DNA of 64,000 nt from a virus. This document shows, in pieces, positions 43,897 to 51,524 of this stretch. Position 1 is the stretch's first letter, and the number at the start of each line of letters is the position of its first letter. The notes beneath the pieces were generated by a model, which did no database searches, was not told where the DNA came from, and saw only the letters and a program-made list of their open reading frames with translations. Position numbers and translations under genes: made by a program. The stretch spans positions 51,202 to 115,201 of the IMG/VR virus record IMGVR_UViG_3300023174_000087. The stretch is one strand, 5' to 3'.

Positions 43897-44504
43897 TAAC
43901 AAGCATACCAGAAGGACAGATCTGTCAATCGTTTGATCCAAAAATGCACCTGTCTAAAGAAATATTAGAAAGACAGGGAGTAACTGAGAACGGTAATGTG
44001 TCTTGTGTTGCCCCAGCATACGTTTACATAGAAGGAATTCACGGTAAAAAGTTTTTGTGTGATTATCATTATCATTATGAAATATATATGACTACAAATG
44101 GATACTCAGAGCCTAATATTTCTTGGAAAAACATTCAAGAGTTTGTTATTGATGAAAGAGAAAGAGTAAAAGAAACATTTGCAAAAGATGTAACAACTAC
44201 AGAAACATCAGGACACAAATGCTCATTAATTAACTCATATGATAAAAGGTTTGGGTGCACTGCTGATGCTCTTGTAAAAGTCATACCGACTGGCATTGTT
44301 CCTAATAAGATAAATTTTACAGCAATAAAAGATAAAAACAATATTTCAGAAGGTATTTTTTATTGTAATTTTCACTTTAGAAGAGAATATTATAGATATT
44401 GTAGCAATGGAGTTATTTATGAAGATTTTCATAAAATAATAGATGAAAGATATAGAATGACATTTACTCTTGCTAATGAAGCGTTAAACTTAAAGTATGT
44501 ATAG
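43893..44504 (+). CDS. Duplicated Cys/His-rich domain protein
   Basis: A 203-residue protein with two copies of a pattern C..C...A-x-V/A-x-V...FLCDYHYHYE (first copy, residues about 11-65) and C...CTADALVKV...FYCNFHFRREYY (second, about 110-170), each followed by a helix containing IDERER/IDERYR. The same unit appears once in the 44568 protein. Zinc binding is likely; the function is unknown. Confidence 0.55.
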   Translation: MITSIPEGQICQSFDPKMHLSKEILERQGVTENGNVSCVAPAYVYIEGIHGKKFLCDYHYHYEIYMTTNGYSEPNISWKNIQEFVIDERERVKETFAKDVTTTETSGHKCSLINSYDKRFGCTADALVKVIPTGIVPNKINFTAIKDKNNISEGIFYCNFHFRREYYRYCSNGVIYEDFHKIIDERYRMTFTLANEALNLKYV

Positions 44505-44506
44505 CC

Positions 44507-44535
44507 TTGACATACTGGCTGTAGTAGTATATAAT
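44507..44535 (+). promoter_or_regulatory. Consensus sigma70 promoter for 44568
   Basis: TTGACA, exactly 17 nt, then TATAAT: both hexamers are perfect. The leader is about 25 nt with GGAAGG before the ATG. It may drive the kinase-fusion and sulfotransferase genes as well. Confidence 0.92.
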
Positions 44536-44567
44536 TAAGTATACATCAAATAATTGGAAGGTATAAT

Positions 44568-44819
44568 ATGTTTACAATGATTAAAGACGAAGTTAAGCAG
44601 GAGTGGCAACTATCTCCACAGGATCGTTGCGATAAATGCAACGCTGAGGCTTTAGTAAAAATTACTGGAATTAGTGGAGACCTTTTGTTTTGTGGTCATC
44701 ACTACAATAAGATAATGTCTATTCCAGATGGATACAATAGCATGATGTCTTTCATGATTAGCATTGTTGATGAACGAGAAAAACTTGTTGAAAACAAGTC
44801 AAAGGGTAAGGACTACTAA
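44568..44819 (+). CDS. DUF7455-like Cys/His protein
   Basis: An 83-residue protein: LSPQDRCDKCNAEALVKI near residue 15 and DLLFCGHHYNKIM near 40, then a helix with VDEREKL. I recognise this as the small actinobacterial/actinophage family called DUF7455, probably zinc-binding. Its strong promoter suggests early or high expression. Confidence 0.7.
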   Translation: MFTMIKDEVKQEWQLSPQDRCDKCNAEALVKITGISGDLLFCGHHYNKIMSIPDGYNSMMSFMISIVDEREKLVENKSKGKDY

Positions 44820-45580
44820 TGATTATTCAGATTATCGGTCTTCCAGGTTCTGGGAAAACAGAATTAGCGAAGGCATTAAAAGAACGTATTAACGCTATCC
44901 ATCTCAATGCAGATGAGGTTCGTGCAACGGTAAACTCAGACCTGGGGTTTACACCAGAGGATCGACTTGAACAGGCCCGTCGCATGGGAGAGATGGCTCG
45001 CCTTATCTCTAAGCAGGGGGTTGCTCCAGTAATCGTGGACTTTGTTTGTCCTACAGAATTAACTCGTGCAGCATTTGGAAAGCCAGATGTTCTTGTCTAT
45101 ATGGATACAATTAAAGAAGGTCGTTTTGAAGATACAAACAAGATGTTCGAAGCACCTACAGAGTATGATTGGTCATTTTTAAATCACACGATAGATCCAA
45201 ATGAAAAGTCTTCTATCCTTATTGAAGAGTTTGGACTACATGATTGGTCAGCACCCACAACGCTAATGCTTGGTCGCTACCAGCCATGGCACGAAGGTCA
45301 CCATGCTCTCTACAAAGAAGCGGGAAAGAGAACAGAGCAGGTACTGCTTGGAGTCCGTAATACATACAACACAAGCGAAAAGGATCCGCTTACCTTTGAT
45401 CAAGTAAAGGGTTACATTGCTAAGGACGATTTTATGGATGGTGCATTAGTACTAAGACTACCCAATATAACAAATATTGTATATGGTCGTGATGTAGGAT
45501 ATAAGATTGAGCAAGTAGATTTAGGGGCAGATATTCATGCTATTTCTGCAACGGAAAAGCGTAAAGAACTAGGAATCTAG
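44819..45580 (+). CDS. APS-kinase-like / nucleotidyltransferase fusion
   Basis: A 253-residue protein with two parts. Residues 1-130 are a P-loop kinase like CysC: IIQIIGLPGSGKTELAKAL at the start, HLNADEVRATVNSDLGF near 28, GVAPVIVDFVCPT near 65. Residues about 140-253 are an HIGH-type nucleotidyltransferase: TLMLGRYQPWHEGHHALY near 144 holds HxGH, and HAISATEKRKEL near the end the second motif. NMN adenylyltransferases have such motifs; ATP sulfurylases have related ones but are much longer. One reading is a minimal PAPS-making enzyme, since a sulfotransferase gene overlaps its stop codon. Confidence 0.75.
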   Translation: MIIQIIGLPGSGKTELAKALKERINAIHLNADEVRATVNSDLGFTPEDRLEQARRMGEMARLISKQGVAPVIVDFVCPTELTRAAFGKPDVLVYMDTIKEGRFEDTNKMFEAPTEYDWSFLNHTIDPNEKSSILIEEFGLHDWSAPTTLMLGRYQPWHEGHHALYKEAGKRTEQVLLGVRNTYNTSEKDPLTFDQVKGYIAKDDFMDGALVLRLPNITNIVYGRDVGYKIEQVDLGADIHAISATEKRKELGI

Positions 45581-46218
45581 TGTTGTACTCGTCAGACCAC
45601 AAGTTTTTATTAATTAAAAACATGAAGGTTGGAAGCACATCCTTAGAGGTAGAACTTTCTAAAATTTTACCAAAGAATGCCATTGTTACAACGATTAATC
45701 CTCCAAACATGAGTCATCAGCCTAGAAACTATGGAGAGTTTAGGAATCATGAATCATTTTCTAGTATTTCATCAAAGATTGATCTATCTGGTGTAACTTC
45801 CTATGTCTTTGTAAGAAACCCTTATGAGTGTGTGTTGTCAGATTTTTTCTTTAGGCCAGACATTAAAAAACTTTCTAGTCAGTGGGAGTCTATCAAGAAG
45901 TATGAAAGAATAAAAATGGTAGACAACTACTTTAAAGGAAAACTAACATATGGGCCTTTCATGAGAAGTACAAAAATGCTTTACTCTGATGGAAACACTG
46001 TGCTTGTAGATCATTTGTTGAGGTATGAAAATGGTATAGAAAGTGAAATAAATAAATTTTTACCAATACATGGACTACCTACAATTACTATTAACACTTT
46101 TGAAAAGGCTCATAGGCCCAAACATATTATATATAGTGACATATTTACCAATAATCAAAAAGAACAAATTCAAGAGGAGTGGTTTTGGGAATTTGACAAC
46201 TTGGGGTATAATAGATAA
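45580..46218 (+). CDS. Sulfotransferase-like protein
   Basis: A 212-residue protein starting at GTG, which shares one base with the previous TAG. KFLLIKNMKVGSTSLEVEL near residue 8 is the 5'-phosphosulfate loop and SYVFVRNPYECVLSDFF near 71 the 3'-phosphate loop of PAPS-dependent sulfotransferases, as in the carbohydrate sulfotransferase branch. It would transfer sulfate to a sugar or protein. Tight coupling to the kinase fusion is notable. Confidence 0.8.
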   Translation: MLYSSDHKFLLIKNMKVGSTSLEVELSKILPKNAIVTTINPPNMSHQPRNYGEFRNHESFSSISSKIDLSGVTSYVFVRNPYECVLSDFFFRPDIKKLSSQWESIKKYERIKMVDNYFKGKLTYGPFMRSTKMLYSDGNTVLVDHLLRYENGIESEINKFLPIHGLPTITINTFEKAHRPKHIIYSDIFTNNQKEQIQEEWFWEFDNLGYNR

Positions 46219-46782
46219 ATGATAACAAAAAAAGAAGAAAGTTTTAATTTTAATTTTATTGGCTCTTACAATGTGTCTAATATTAATAAAATTATTGAGA
46301 CTTTTTCTAATGAGTGGACATTAAATACATCAAGACAGTCGATGTTTGATGAAACACATAAATATACAAATACATACTTTCTTCGTGTACTAGACAATAA
46401 ATGGGAACCAAACCAAGAACTAAGATCTTTTCCAATTGCAACAAATACACAACTTCTTGCAGAAATAGATACAATTGTTGCAGATCTTGAAAAGTATCAC
46501 AATGGCAAATGTGGCGCAGCAATGATTGTTAAACTATTTTCAGATAACAATGTTTTGCCACATTCAGATAATTCCCCATACCTGTCTGCAGCAAGAAGAC
46601 ATCATATACCGTTAAAAACAAATAAAGATGTTATATTTTTTGTAGGAGATGAAACAATGCATTTAGGTGTAGGGGAATGTTGGGAAATAAATAATAACAA
46701 AATCCATGCAGTGACAAATCATTCAGAAGAGGATAGGATACATTTAATAATTGATATTATTCCTAATAGGTTTATTAAATGA
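46219..46782 (+). CDS. Aspartyl/asparaginyl beta-hydroxylase-like oxygenase
   Basis: A 187-residue protein. VLPHSDNSPYLSAARRHHIPL near residue 113 supplies the first His and the RRHH-like strand, MHLGVGECWEINNNKIHAV near 146 the W-x-x-x-N and second His, and RIHLIIDI near 174 the Arg. This order is that of the Asp/Asn beta-hydroxylase family, a 2OG-dependent group. Substrate unknown. It begins right after the sulfotransferase stop. Confidence 0.8.
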   Translation: MITKKEESFNFNFIGSYNVSNINKIIETFSNEWTLNTSRQSMFDETHKYTNTYFLRVLDNKWEPNQELRSFPIATNTQLLAEIDTIVADLEKYHNGKCGAAMIVKLFSDNNVLPHSDNSPYLSAARRHHIPLKTNKDVIFFVGDETMHLGVGECWEINNNKIHAVTNHSEEDRIHLIIDIIPNRFIK

Positions 46783-46907
46783 TAATTTTAAAAATATTTA
46801 AATTTATTTTTCTGCAATTTAAAAAATCTTCAAAAGGAATTGCAGATGCAGAAGACAGATTTGTAGCATCTATGTTTAAAGAAAAGGATAAAGATGAAAG
46901 TAACTAG
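46779..46907 (+). CDS. Small membrane-like protein (42 aa)
   Basis: The ATG overlaps the previous stop (ATGA). A hydrophobic N-terminus (IILKIFKFIFLQF) precedes a charged end. It fills an otherwise empty gap and overlaps the next gene start. Function unknown. Confidence 0.45.
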   Translation: MIILKIFKFIFLQFKKSSKGIADAEDRFVASMFKEKDKDESN

Positions 46908-47097
46908 GCAAAGATCATTTGTTAAATCTTTAAGTTATCGTGTATTTGGCACTCTGTCATCATTTGTAGTTGCATATGTAATTACTGGTAAGGGCAGTCT
47001 ATCTGCTCTAATTGCTATGTGGGAAACAATAGTTAAGGTTGGAATTTACTATTGGCACGAAAGAATTTGGGATAAAATTCGTTGGGGGAGAAAATAA
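46894..47097 (+). CDS. DUF2061 membrane protein
   Basis: A 67-residue protein with the full DUF2061 pattern: SFVKSLSYRVFGTLSSFVVAY, VITGKGSLSALIAMWETIVKV, and YYWHERIWDKIRW at the end. Two membrane segments are likely. The family is widespread, function unknown. The stop overlaps the nuclease start (TAATG). Confidence 0.85.
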   Translation: MKVTRQRSFVKSLSYRVFGTLSSFVVAYVITGKGSLSALIAMWETIVKVGIYYWHERIWDKIRWGRK

Positions 47098-47504
47098 TGT
47101 ATGAATACTATGTAAGAAAAGTAGAGAATGTCGTAGATGGAGATACCATTGATGTTCTTATTGATTTAGGGTTTGATATCCTATTTGCATCTCGTGTAAG
47201 ACTGGCTGGTATTGATACCCCTGAGTCTCGCACAAAGGATCTTGCTGAGAAGGCCCTTGGTCTTGAGGCTAAGGAGTACCTAAAGAAGCATCTCAAGGAT
47301 GCTAAGTCTGTTGTAATTAAGACTGAAAAGATGGACTCATCTGAGAAGTATGGTCGTATTTTGGGCTGGGTATATGTAGATGGTAATACCATTTCCCTTA
47401 ATGACATGATGATTAACGATGGTTATGCATGGGGATACCTGGGAGATACTAAGGTTAAGGACTTTGAAGCACTTGCAAAGGCTAGAAAGAAGTCTGGAAA
47501 GTGA
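47097..47504 (+). CDS. Thermonuclease-like nuclease (SNase family)
   Basis: From the ATG at 47097 the protein has 135 residues. VVDGDTIDVLIDLGF near residue 11 (catalytic Asp), VRLAGIDTPESR near 34 (Arg and Glu), and KYGRILGWVYV near 79 (second Arg) are the staphylococcal nuclease active-site set. No signal peptide, so it acts in the host cell, perhaps degrading host DNA or RNA. It overlaps the thioredoxin gene by 4 bases. Confidence 0.9.
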   Translation: MYEYYVRKVENVVDGDTIDVLIDLGFDILFASRVRLAGIDTPESRTKDLAEKALGLEAKEYLKKHLKDAKSVVIKTEKMDSSEKYGRILGWVYVDGNTISLNDMMINDGYAWGYLGDTKVKDFEALAKARKKSGK

Positions 47505-47758
47505 AACATGTTTTATATTTTACTGCAGAATGGTGCAATCCTTGCAAAAAGGTAAAGCCAATTGTTGAAGAAATAAACCGTGAATACTCAGATGCTAAAT
47601 TTATTGTTGTTGACGCCGATTCAGAAATAGAATTAGCAAGCAACTTTGGTGTAAAATCTATTCCTACTTTTATTTTAATTAAAGATGGAGAAGAAATGTC
47701 CAGACTTACTGGAGCAAAGACAAAAGAAGAACTACTAAGTTTTATAACTGGAGAATAA
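47501..47758 (+). CDS. Thioredoxin-like protein
   Basis: An 85-residue protein starting at GTG. AEWCNPCKKVKPI near residue 9 is the redox motif (WCxPC), and VKSIPTFILIKDGEEMSR near 51 contains the cis-proline. It is short for a thioredoxin (about 105) but covers the core. It may keep phage enzymes reduced. Confidence 0.87.
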   Translation: MKHVLYFTAEWCNPCKKVKPIVEEINREYSDAKFIVVDADSEIELASNFGVKSIPTFILIKDGEEMSRLTGAKTKEELLSFITGE

Positions 47759-47759
47759 T

Positions 47760-47981
47760 ATGAATCCTAAAACTGATGCAATGATTGAGCATCTTGTTAA
47801 TCAAGGTGCAGTAGAAATGCATAGTCTTGACAATGATGGGCATATTCTTTACAGAATTACAGAAAAACTACAGCATGTTAGTCCAGAATTATATGAAGAT
47901 CTTCGTGATCAATATGAGGATCATATGTTTAAACTTATAGATAGAGGTCCGTCAACTATGGTTTGGAAATTAAATGGATGA
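47760..47981 (+). CDS. Unknown protein, paralogue of 47974
   Basis: A 73-residue helical protein. The pattern IEHLVNQGAVEMHSLDNDG, YRITEKLQHVSPELYEDLRD closely follows the next protein's EDLILSGAIEASGIDIDSG, YNFTHKLESVNPELHNEFSR, so the two are tandem duplicates. Function unknown. Confidence 0.6.
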   Translation: MNPKTDAMIEHLVNQGAVEMHSLDNDGHILYRITEKLQHVSPELYEDLRDQYEDHMFKLIDRGPSTMVWKLNG

Positions 47982-48303
47982 TGAAAAGATGTTTGAAGAT
48001 TTAATTTTATCTGGAGCAATTGAGGCTTCTGGAATAGATATAGATTCTGGAGAAATGCTTTATAACTTTACACACAAACTTGAATCAGTTAATCCAGAAC
48101 TACACAATGAGTTTTCAAGATATTTTTCAACCGAGGTTTATGGACTTTGGGAAAATGGATTTTTAGATATGGATGTTACAGATAAAAATCCTAAAATATC
48201 TATAACGCAAAAGGCTCTTGATCCAAAACAAGTTGCAAAACTTGATAAAGATAGACAGTATACGTTAAAAGAAATTATAAGAATTATTTTAGGTAAAAAA
48301 TAA
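47974..48303 (+). CDS. Unknown protein, paralogue of 47760
   Basis: A 109-residue protein overlapping the previous gene by 8 bases. Its first 60 residues match the upstream paralogue; the last 40 are extra and end in a basic helix (TLKEIIRIILGKK). No motif identifies a role. Confidence 0.6.
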   Translation: MDDEKMFEDLILSGAIEASGIDIDSGEMLYNFTHKLESVNPELHNEFSRYFSTEVYGLWENGFLDMDVTDKNPKISITQKALDPKQVAKLDKDRQYTLKEIIRIILGKK

Positions 48304-48309
48304 AGTATC

Positions 48310-48732
48310 ATGGATTTTTTATTAGGTTGCTTAATTACTTTAATTGTAACTTTTATAACATTTAAATATTATATTTATTTAGATACAATAAGATCTACAG
48401 AACAAAGGTATAAATTTTCTCAAAGTTCTTTGCATGAAATGATAAAACCTTTGCTTCCACCAGATCTTTTTAAACCTATAATAAAAAAAACTCAGTCTAG
48501 GGTATATGAAGAAAGAACAAATCTTCGTGTGATTATATTAGATGGATATGCTTATTGGATTAAAGATAATAAATTTTATAAAGCGCCAACAATAGGTCAA
48601 AACATAGACAAAGACTCTGCAGTTGTAGTTGACACAATGGGCTTAGATAGAGTACAATTAGATAAGATGTTGTTTATAATGGATAGATTAAGAGAAGGGT
48701 TAGATAATGATAGTGGGAGTACAGGGAACTAG
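48310..48732 (+). CDS. Membrane-anchored protein, unknown
   Basis: A 140-residue protein with one N-terminal membrane segment (DFLLGCLITLIVTFITFKYY) and a soluble part with a short beta region (NLRVIILDGYAYWIKDNKFY). No catalytic motif is visible. It overlaps the next gene by 26 bases. Confidence 0.5.
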   Translation: MDFLLGCLITLIVTFITFKYYIYLDTIRSTEQRYKFSQSSLHEMIKPLLPPDLFKPIIKKTQSRVYEERTNLRVIILDGYAYWIKDNKFYKAPTIGQNIDKDSAVVVDTMGLDRVQLDKMLFIMDRLREGLDNDSGSTGN

Positions 48733-49057
48733 TGGTTTTAACGACTACCAGGTCTTTCTTCGTTCCATGGGTGTAGCAATGTCTATGCTAAAAGATGAAG
48801 ATAAAGAGTTTAACATTTATTCAGCAGGTCCTGGAAATATTAATGACATGGTCTCTGAGTTTACAAACCTTTCTGAGCGTGGAATGAAGTCTCGTGGGAA
48901 AAAGATTAAGTTTTATAAAGTAGCACCATCATGGATTGTTGAAAATGTAAATGATTTTAATTATATTGCATATTTATCTTTACCAAATGAAGGAAATTCA
49001 AAACTAGTTAATCAAGCACAAGATCATAAAGTTGAAGTTGGAATTTTTAAATACTAA
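48707..49057 (+). CDS. Small Rossmann-like (SLOG-type?) protein
   Basis: A 116-residue protein. IVGVQGTSGFNDYQVFL at the start and FNIYSAGPGNINDMVSEF near residue 38 have the look of a nucleotide-binding Rossmann fold as in SLOG proteins. KVAPSWIVENVNDFNYIAYL completes alternating strands and helices. The call is weak. Confidence 0.5.
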   Translation: MIVGVQGTSGFNDYQVFLRSMGVAMSMLKDEDKEFNIYSAGPGNINDMVSEFTNLSERGMKSRGKKIKFYKVAPSWIVENVNDFNYIAYLSLPNEGNSKLVNQAQDHKVEVGIFKY

Positions 49058-49068
49058 TAGGGGGAAAA

Positions 49069-49278
49069 ATGATTATTAAATCATTAGAAAAAATGGAAAA
49101 GATTGTATCAAGCAATAGTTCTTTAAGTTGGAATGGATGGACTGTTATACAGTCATATGTTTCAGATAAAGCAAGAACATCTAAAGATGGTGTACTTCGC
49201 AATGGCAAGTGGCAAATTCAAAAAAGATTTGAGCCTTCAAGAACTGGGTGGGATATACCAGATAAATTTGTGAGGTAA
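49069..49278 (+). CDS. Small protein, unknown (69 aa)
   Basis: The ATG follows GGGGGAAA. The protein is basic, with SWNGWTVIQSYVSDKARTS in the middle and a Trp near the end. Function unknown. Confidence 0.5.
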   Translation: MIIKSLEKMEKIVSSNSSLSWNGWTVIQSYVSDKARTSKDGVLRNGKWQIQKRFEPSRTGWDIPDKFVR

Positions 49279-49280
49279 AA

Positions 49281-49562
49281 ATGAAACACCATTGGAAAGA
49301 CAATGCCGCATGTTTAGATTATGATACAAATTTATTTTTTGATAAATATGAAGAAGATGAGGTTCTGCGACCTGCAATAGATAAACTATGCTCAACATGC
49401 CCAGTAAGCAAGACATGCTTTGCTGTTGGAATTTCACAAAAAGAATGGGGCATTTGGGGTGGTGTATACTTAGAAGGTGGATCTATTTCAAAAGAATTTA
49501 GCAAGCACAAGAGTAAATCTGACTGGGCAAACACTTGGCAGCATTTGACAATGGAAAATTAA
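49281..49562 (+). CDS. WhiB-family transcriptional regulator
   Basis: A 93-residue protein. Four cysteines, in NAACLDYDTNLFF near residue 11 and KLCSTCPVSKTCFAVG near 36, are spaced as in WhiB proteins that hold a 4Fe-4S cluster, and EWGIWGGVY near 55 is the family's G[VI]WGG turn. WhiB proteins occur only in actinobacteria and their phages, so this is strong host evidence. It could redirect host sigma-factor use or block superinfection. Confidence 0.95.
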   Translation: MKHHWKDNAACLDYDTNLFFDKYEEDEVLRPAIDKLCSTCPVSKTCFAVGISQKEWGIWGGVYLEGGSISKEFSKHKSKSDWANTWQHLTMEN

Positions 49563-49801
49563 TGTATACTGAACAAAATAAAAAAGCATTTCACTCTCTT
49601 TCACATTATTCACCAAAAGGCTTTGCTTTGCAAATAGTTGATAATGAGAATTTTTTAACAGTAAAAGCAAATGAAAAACAGTTTATGATTTTGTCTGATG
49701 ATGGCAAAAGACAAGCAATAGAGTACATGGCAAGAGTGAAAAAGGCGCTTGAAGATACAGGAGCAATTGTGCTTCTTGTTAGAGAGGGTGGAAAAGAATA
49801 A
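49562..49801 (+). CDS. Small protein, unknown (79 aa)
   Basis: From the ATG at 49562, overlapping the previous stop as TAATG. Beta-rich first half (GFALQIVDNENFLTVKAN) and a helical C-terminal half. It probably shares a transcript with WhiB. No motif recognised. Confidence 0.5.
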   Translation: MYTEQNKKAFHSLSHYSPKGFALQIVDNENFLTVKANEKQFMILSDDGKRQAIEYMARVKKALEDTGAIVLLVREGGKE

Positions 49802-50448
49802 TGGATATAGAAAAATTTAGAAAGCATATTGATTTAGAAAAAGATGAAGTTTATATAAACAATGTTGCAAAATTGGGAAGTTCTGCAAAAAATGTATATG
49901 TTGTAGATAATTTTTTATCTAATGAAGAGCATCAATCATTATATAACTTTGTAAATAATAATGATCAGATTTCTTGGATTAAAGAGCCATGGACTACAGA
50001 AAGAACTCCAAAAGACTCAATTCCAAAAGACATTATGAAACTTTTAGAAAAAATATTTAAAACTAGCAGATTAAAATGTATAAATTATTATGATATAGAA
50101 GTAGACGATAATTTTATCGGCGAATATCTTTTAACAAAATGGAGCAGTGGAGATGTAATGCAACCACATGTGGATACAGATTCTCAAAAACATCAACATA
50201 TTGTTTGTATGTACTATATCAATGATGAATACGATGGGGGAGAACTTGTATTTCCAGACTATAATTTAAAAATTAAACCTAAGTCAAATAGTTTGATTAT
50301 GTTCCCTGGTAATGAAAACTACCTTCACGCAGTACTTGAAGTTTCAAAAGGTTTTAGATATACTTTTGGTATGAGGTTTGCTTTTTCAGGATCTAAATTT
50401 TTAGGATCAACTGGAATTAGGGAATGGGCGGAAAAAAACTATGGCTAA
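49801..50448 (+). CDS. Prolyl-4-hydroxylase-like 2OG-Fe(II) oxygenase
   Basis: A 215-residue protein: VYVVDNFLSNEEHQSL near residue 32, MQPHVDTDSQ near 120 (H-x-D), MYYINDEYDGGELVFP near 136, NENYLHAVLEV near 174 (distal His), GFRYTFGMRF near 187 (Arg). All metal and 2OG ligands are present. It is the first of three similar oxygenase genes within 2.3 kb, all in the same direction. Confidence 0.85.
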   Translation: MDIEKFRKHIDLEKDEVYINNVAKLGSSAKNVYVVDNFLSNEEHQSLYNFVNNNDQISWIKEPWTTERTPKDSIPKDIMKLLEKIFKTSRLKCINYYDIEVDDNFIGEYLLTKWSSGDVMQPHVDTDSQKHQHIVCMYYINDEYDGGELVFPDYNLKIKPKSNSLIMFPGNENYLHAVLEVSKGFRYTFGMRFAFSGSKFLGSTGIREWAEKNYG

Positions 50449-50506
50449 CTTAATTTTTACATGTGATAGAGGCGCAATTTTTAGTAAAGTTGGAAAAGAA
50501 AAATGA
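50441..50506 (+). CDS. Tiny protein (21 aa), possible
   Basis: A 21-codon frame starting within the end of the previous gene and ending in an ATGA overlap with the next gene. The overlap at both ends suggests translation, but it is very short and could be chance. Confidence 0.25.
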   Translation: MANLIFTCDRGAIFSKVGKEK

Positions 50507-50919
50507 TTTTAACAATATTTTTAGTAATTTTAATTAGCCTTTTAACATCTTTGTCTGGTTTTCTTGGTATAAAGATAATCATAATGAAAAACTATGTTGC
50601 AGAATTAAATCTTAGGGTTGCTTTAACAGAGCAAAAAATTAAAGATCAGTTTGAAAATGACCCTGGTTTAATAGAAAATACGGAAGGATTTCTTCGTTTT
50701 ATCTCAGAGTCTCGTGACTGGGCGTTTAAATATATAGAAAATGTTCAATTTGTGCTTAATAAATTTATTAAAGATATTGAGCCAGAGATTAATTATTTTA
50801 AAGAGTATGGGGATCTTGGTTCAATGGCACCTAACTACTACTCTATGAAAAAAATTACTGGGGAATATGAAGAGTTAAAGAAACTACTTCCAGAAGACTA
50901 TGGTAGAATAGATACATGA
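50503..50919 (+). CDS. Membrane-anchored helical protein
   Basis: A 138-residue protein with one N-terminal hydrophobic segment (about residues 2-28), then a mostly helical, acidic soluble part. Overlaps the next oxygenase by 4 bases (ATGA). Function unknown. Confidence 0.5.
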   Translation: MILTIFLVILISLLTSLSGFLGIKIIIMKNYVAELNLRVALTEQKIKDQFENDPGLIENTEGFLRFISESRDWAFKYIENVQFVLNKFIKDIEPEINYFKEYGDLGSMAPNYYSMKKITGEYEELKKLLPEDYGRIDT

Positions 50920-51524
50920 TTACTAACCCTTCAAAAAAAGATGACATCTATTTAAAAAATGTTGAAAAAATAGGAAAATCTCCAGAAAACATAAAGTTTA
51001 TAGAGGATGTACTATCTAAAGAAGAACATGCAACTTTGCTTGATTACGTAAATAAGCGTGAGTTGTGGATTCTTGAGCCTTGGGATTGCTATTCTGTTGG
51101 TATGGATCAGTTACCAGTTAATATTTTAAATATGCTAGAAAAAATATTTGCTATTGTTCACAAAAATGCTACAGAGGCTTATGGAGTAGACATTAATTAT
51201 TTTCAAAAAGAAAATATTGCATTATTTAAATTTGCAAAAGGTCTTGTTTTGCATCCACATATAGATACTGATTCCGCCGAATCAAACCATATTGCTTCAA
51301 TATATTATATTAACGATGAGTTTACTGGTGGCGAATTGTATTTTTCAGAACTTGATATAAATATTAAACCAAAGCCAAACAGTTTAGTATTTTTCCCTGG
51401 CAATGAAAACTATTTGCATGAAGTCAAAACAATTACAGGTGGAAATAGATATAGTTCGTCAATGTGGTTTCAGTTTACTGGTTCTTCTTTTAACAAGAAT
51501 GCAGAATGGTACAATAAAGAATGA
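50916..51524 (+). CDS. Prolyl-4-hydroxylase-like 2OG-Fe(II) oxygenase
   Basis: A 202-residue paralogue of the 49801 protein: FIEDVLSKEEHATLLD near residue 29, LHPHIDTDSAE near 112, IYYINDEFTGGELYFS near 129, NENYLHEVKTI near 166, GNRYSSSMWF near 179. All ligand residues are intact. It overlaps the next oxygenase by 4 bases, so the two are translated together. Confidence 0.85.
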   Translation: MITNPSKKDDIYLKNVEKIGKSPENIKFIEDVLSKEEHATLLDYVNKRELWILEPWDCYSVGMDQLPVNILNMLEKIFAIVHKNATEAYGVDINYFQKENIALFKFAKGLVLHPHIDTDSAESNHIASIYYINDEFTGGELYFSELDINIKPKPNSLVFFPGNENYLHEVKTITGGNRYSSSMWFQFTGSSFNKNAEWYNKE

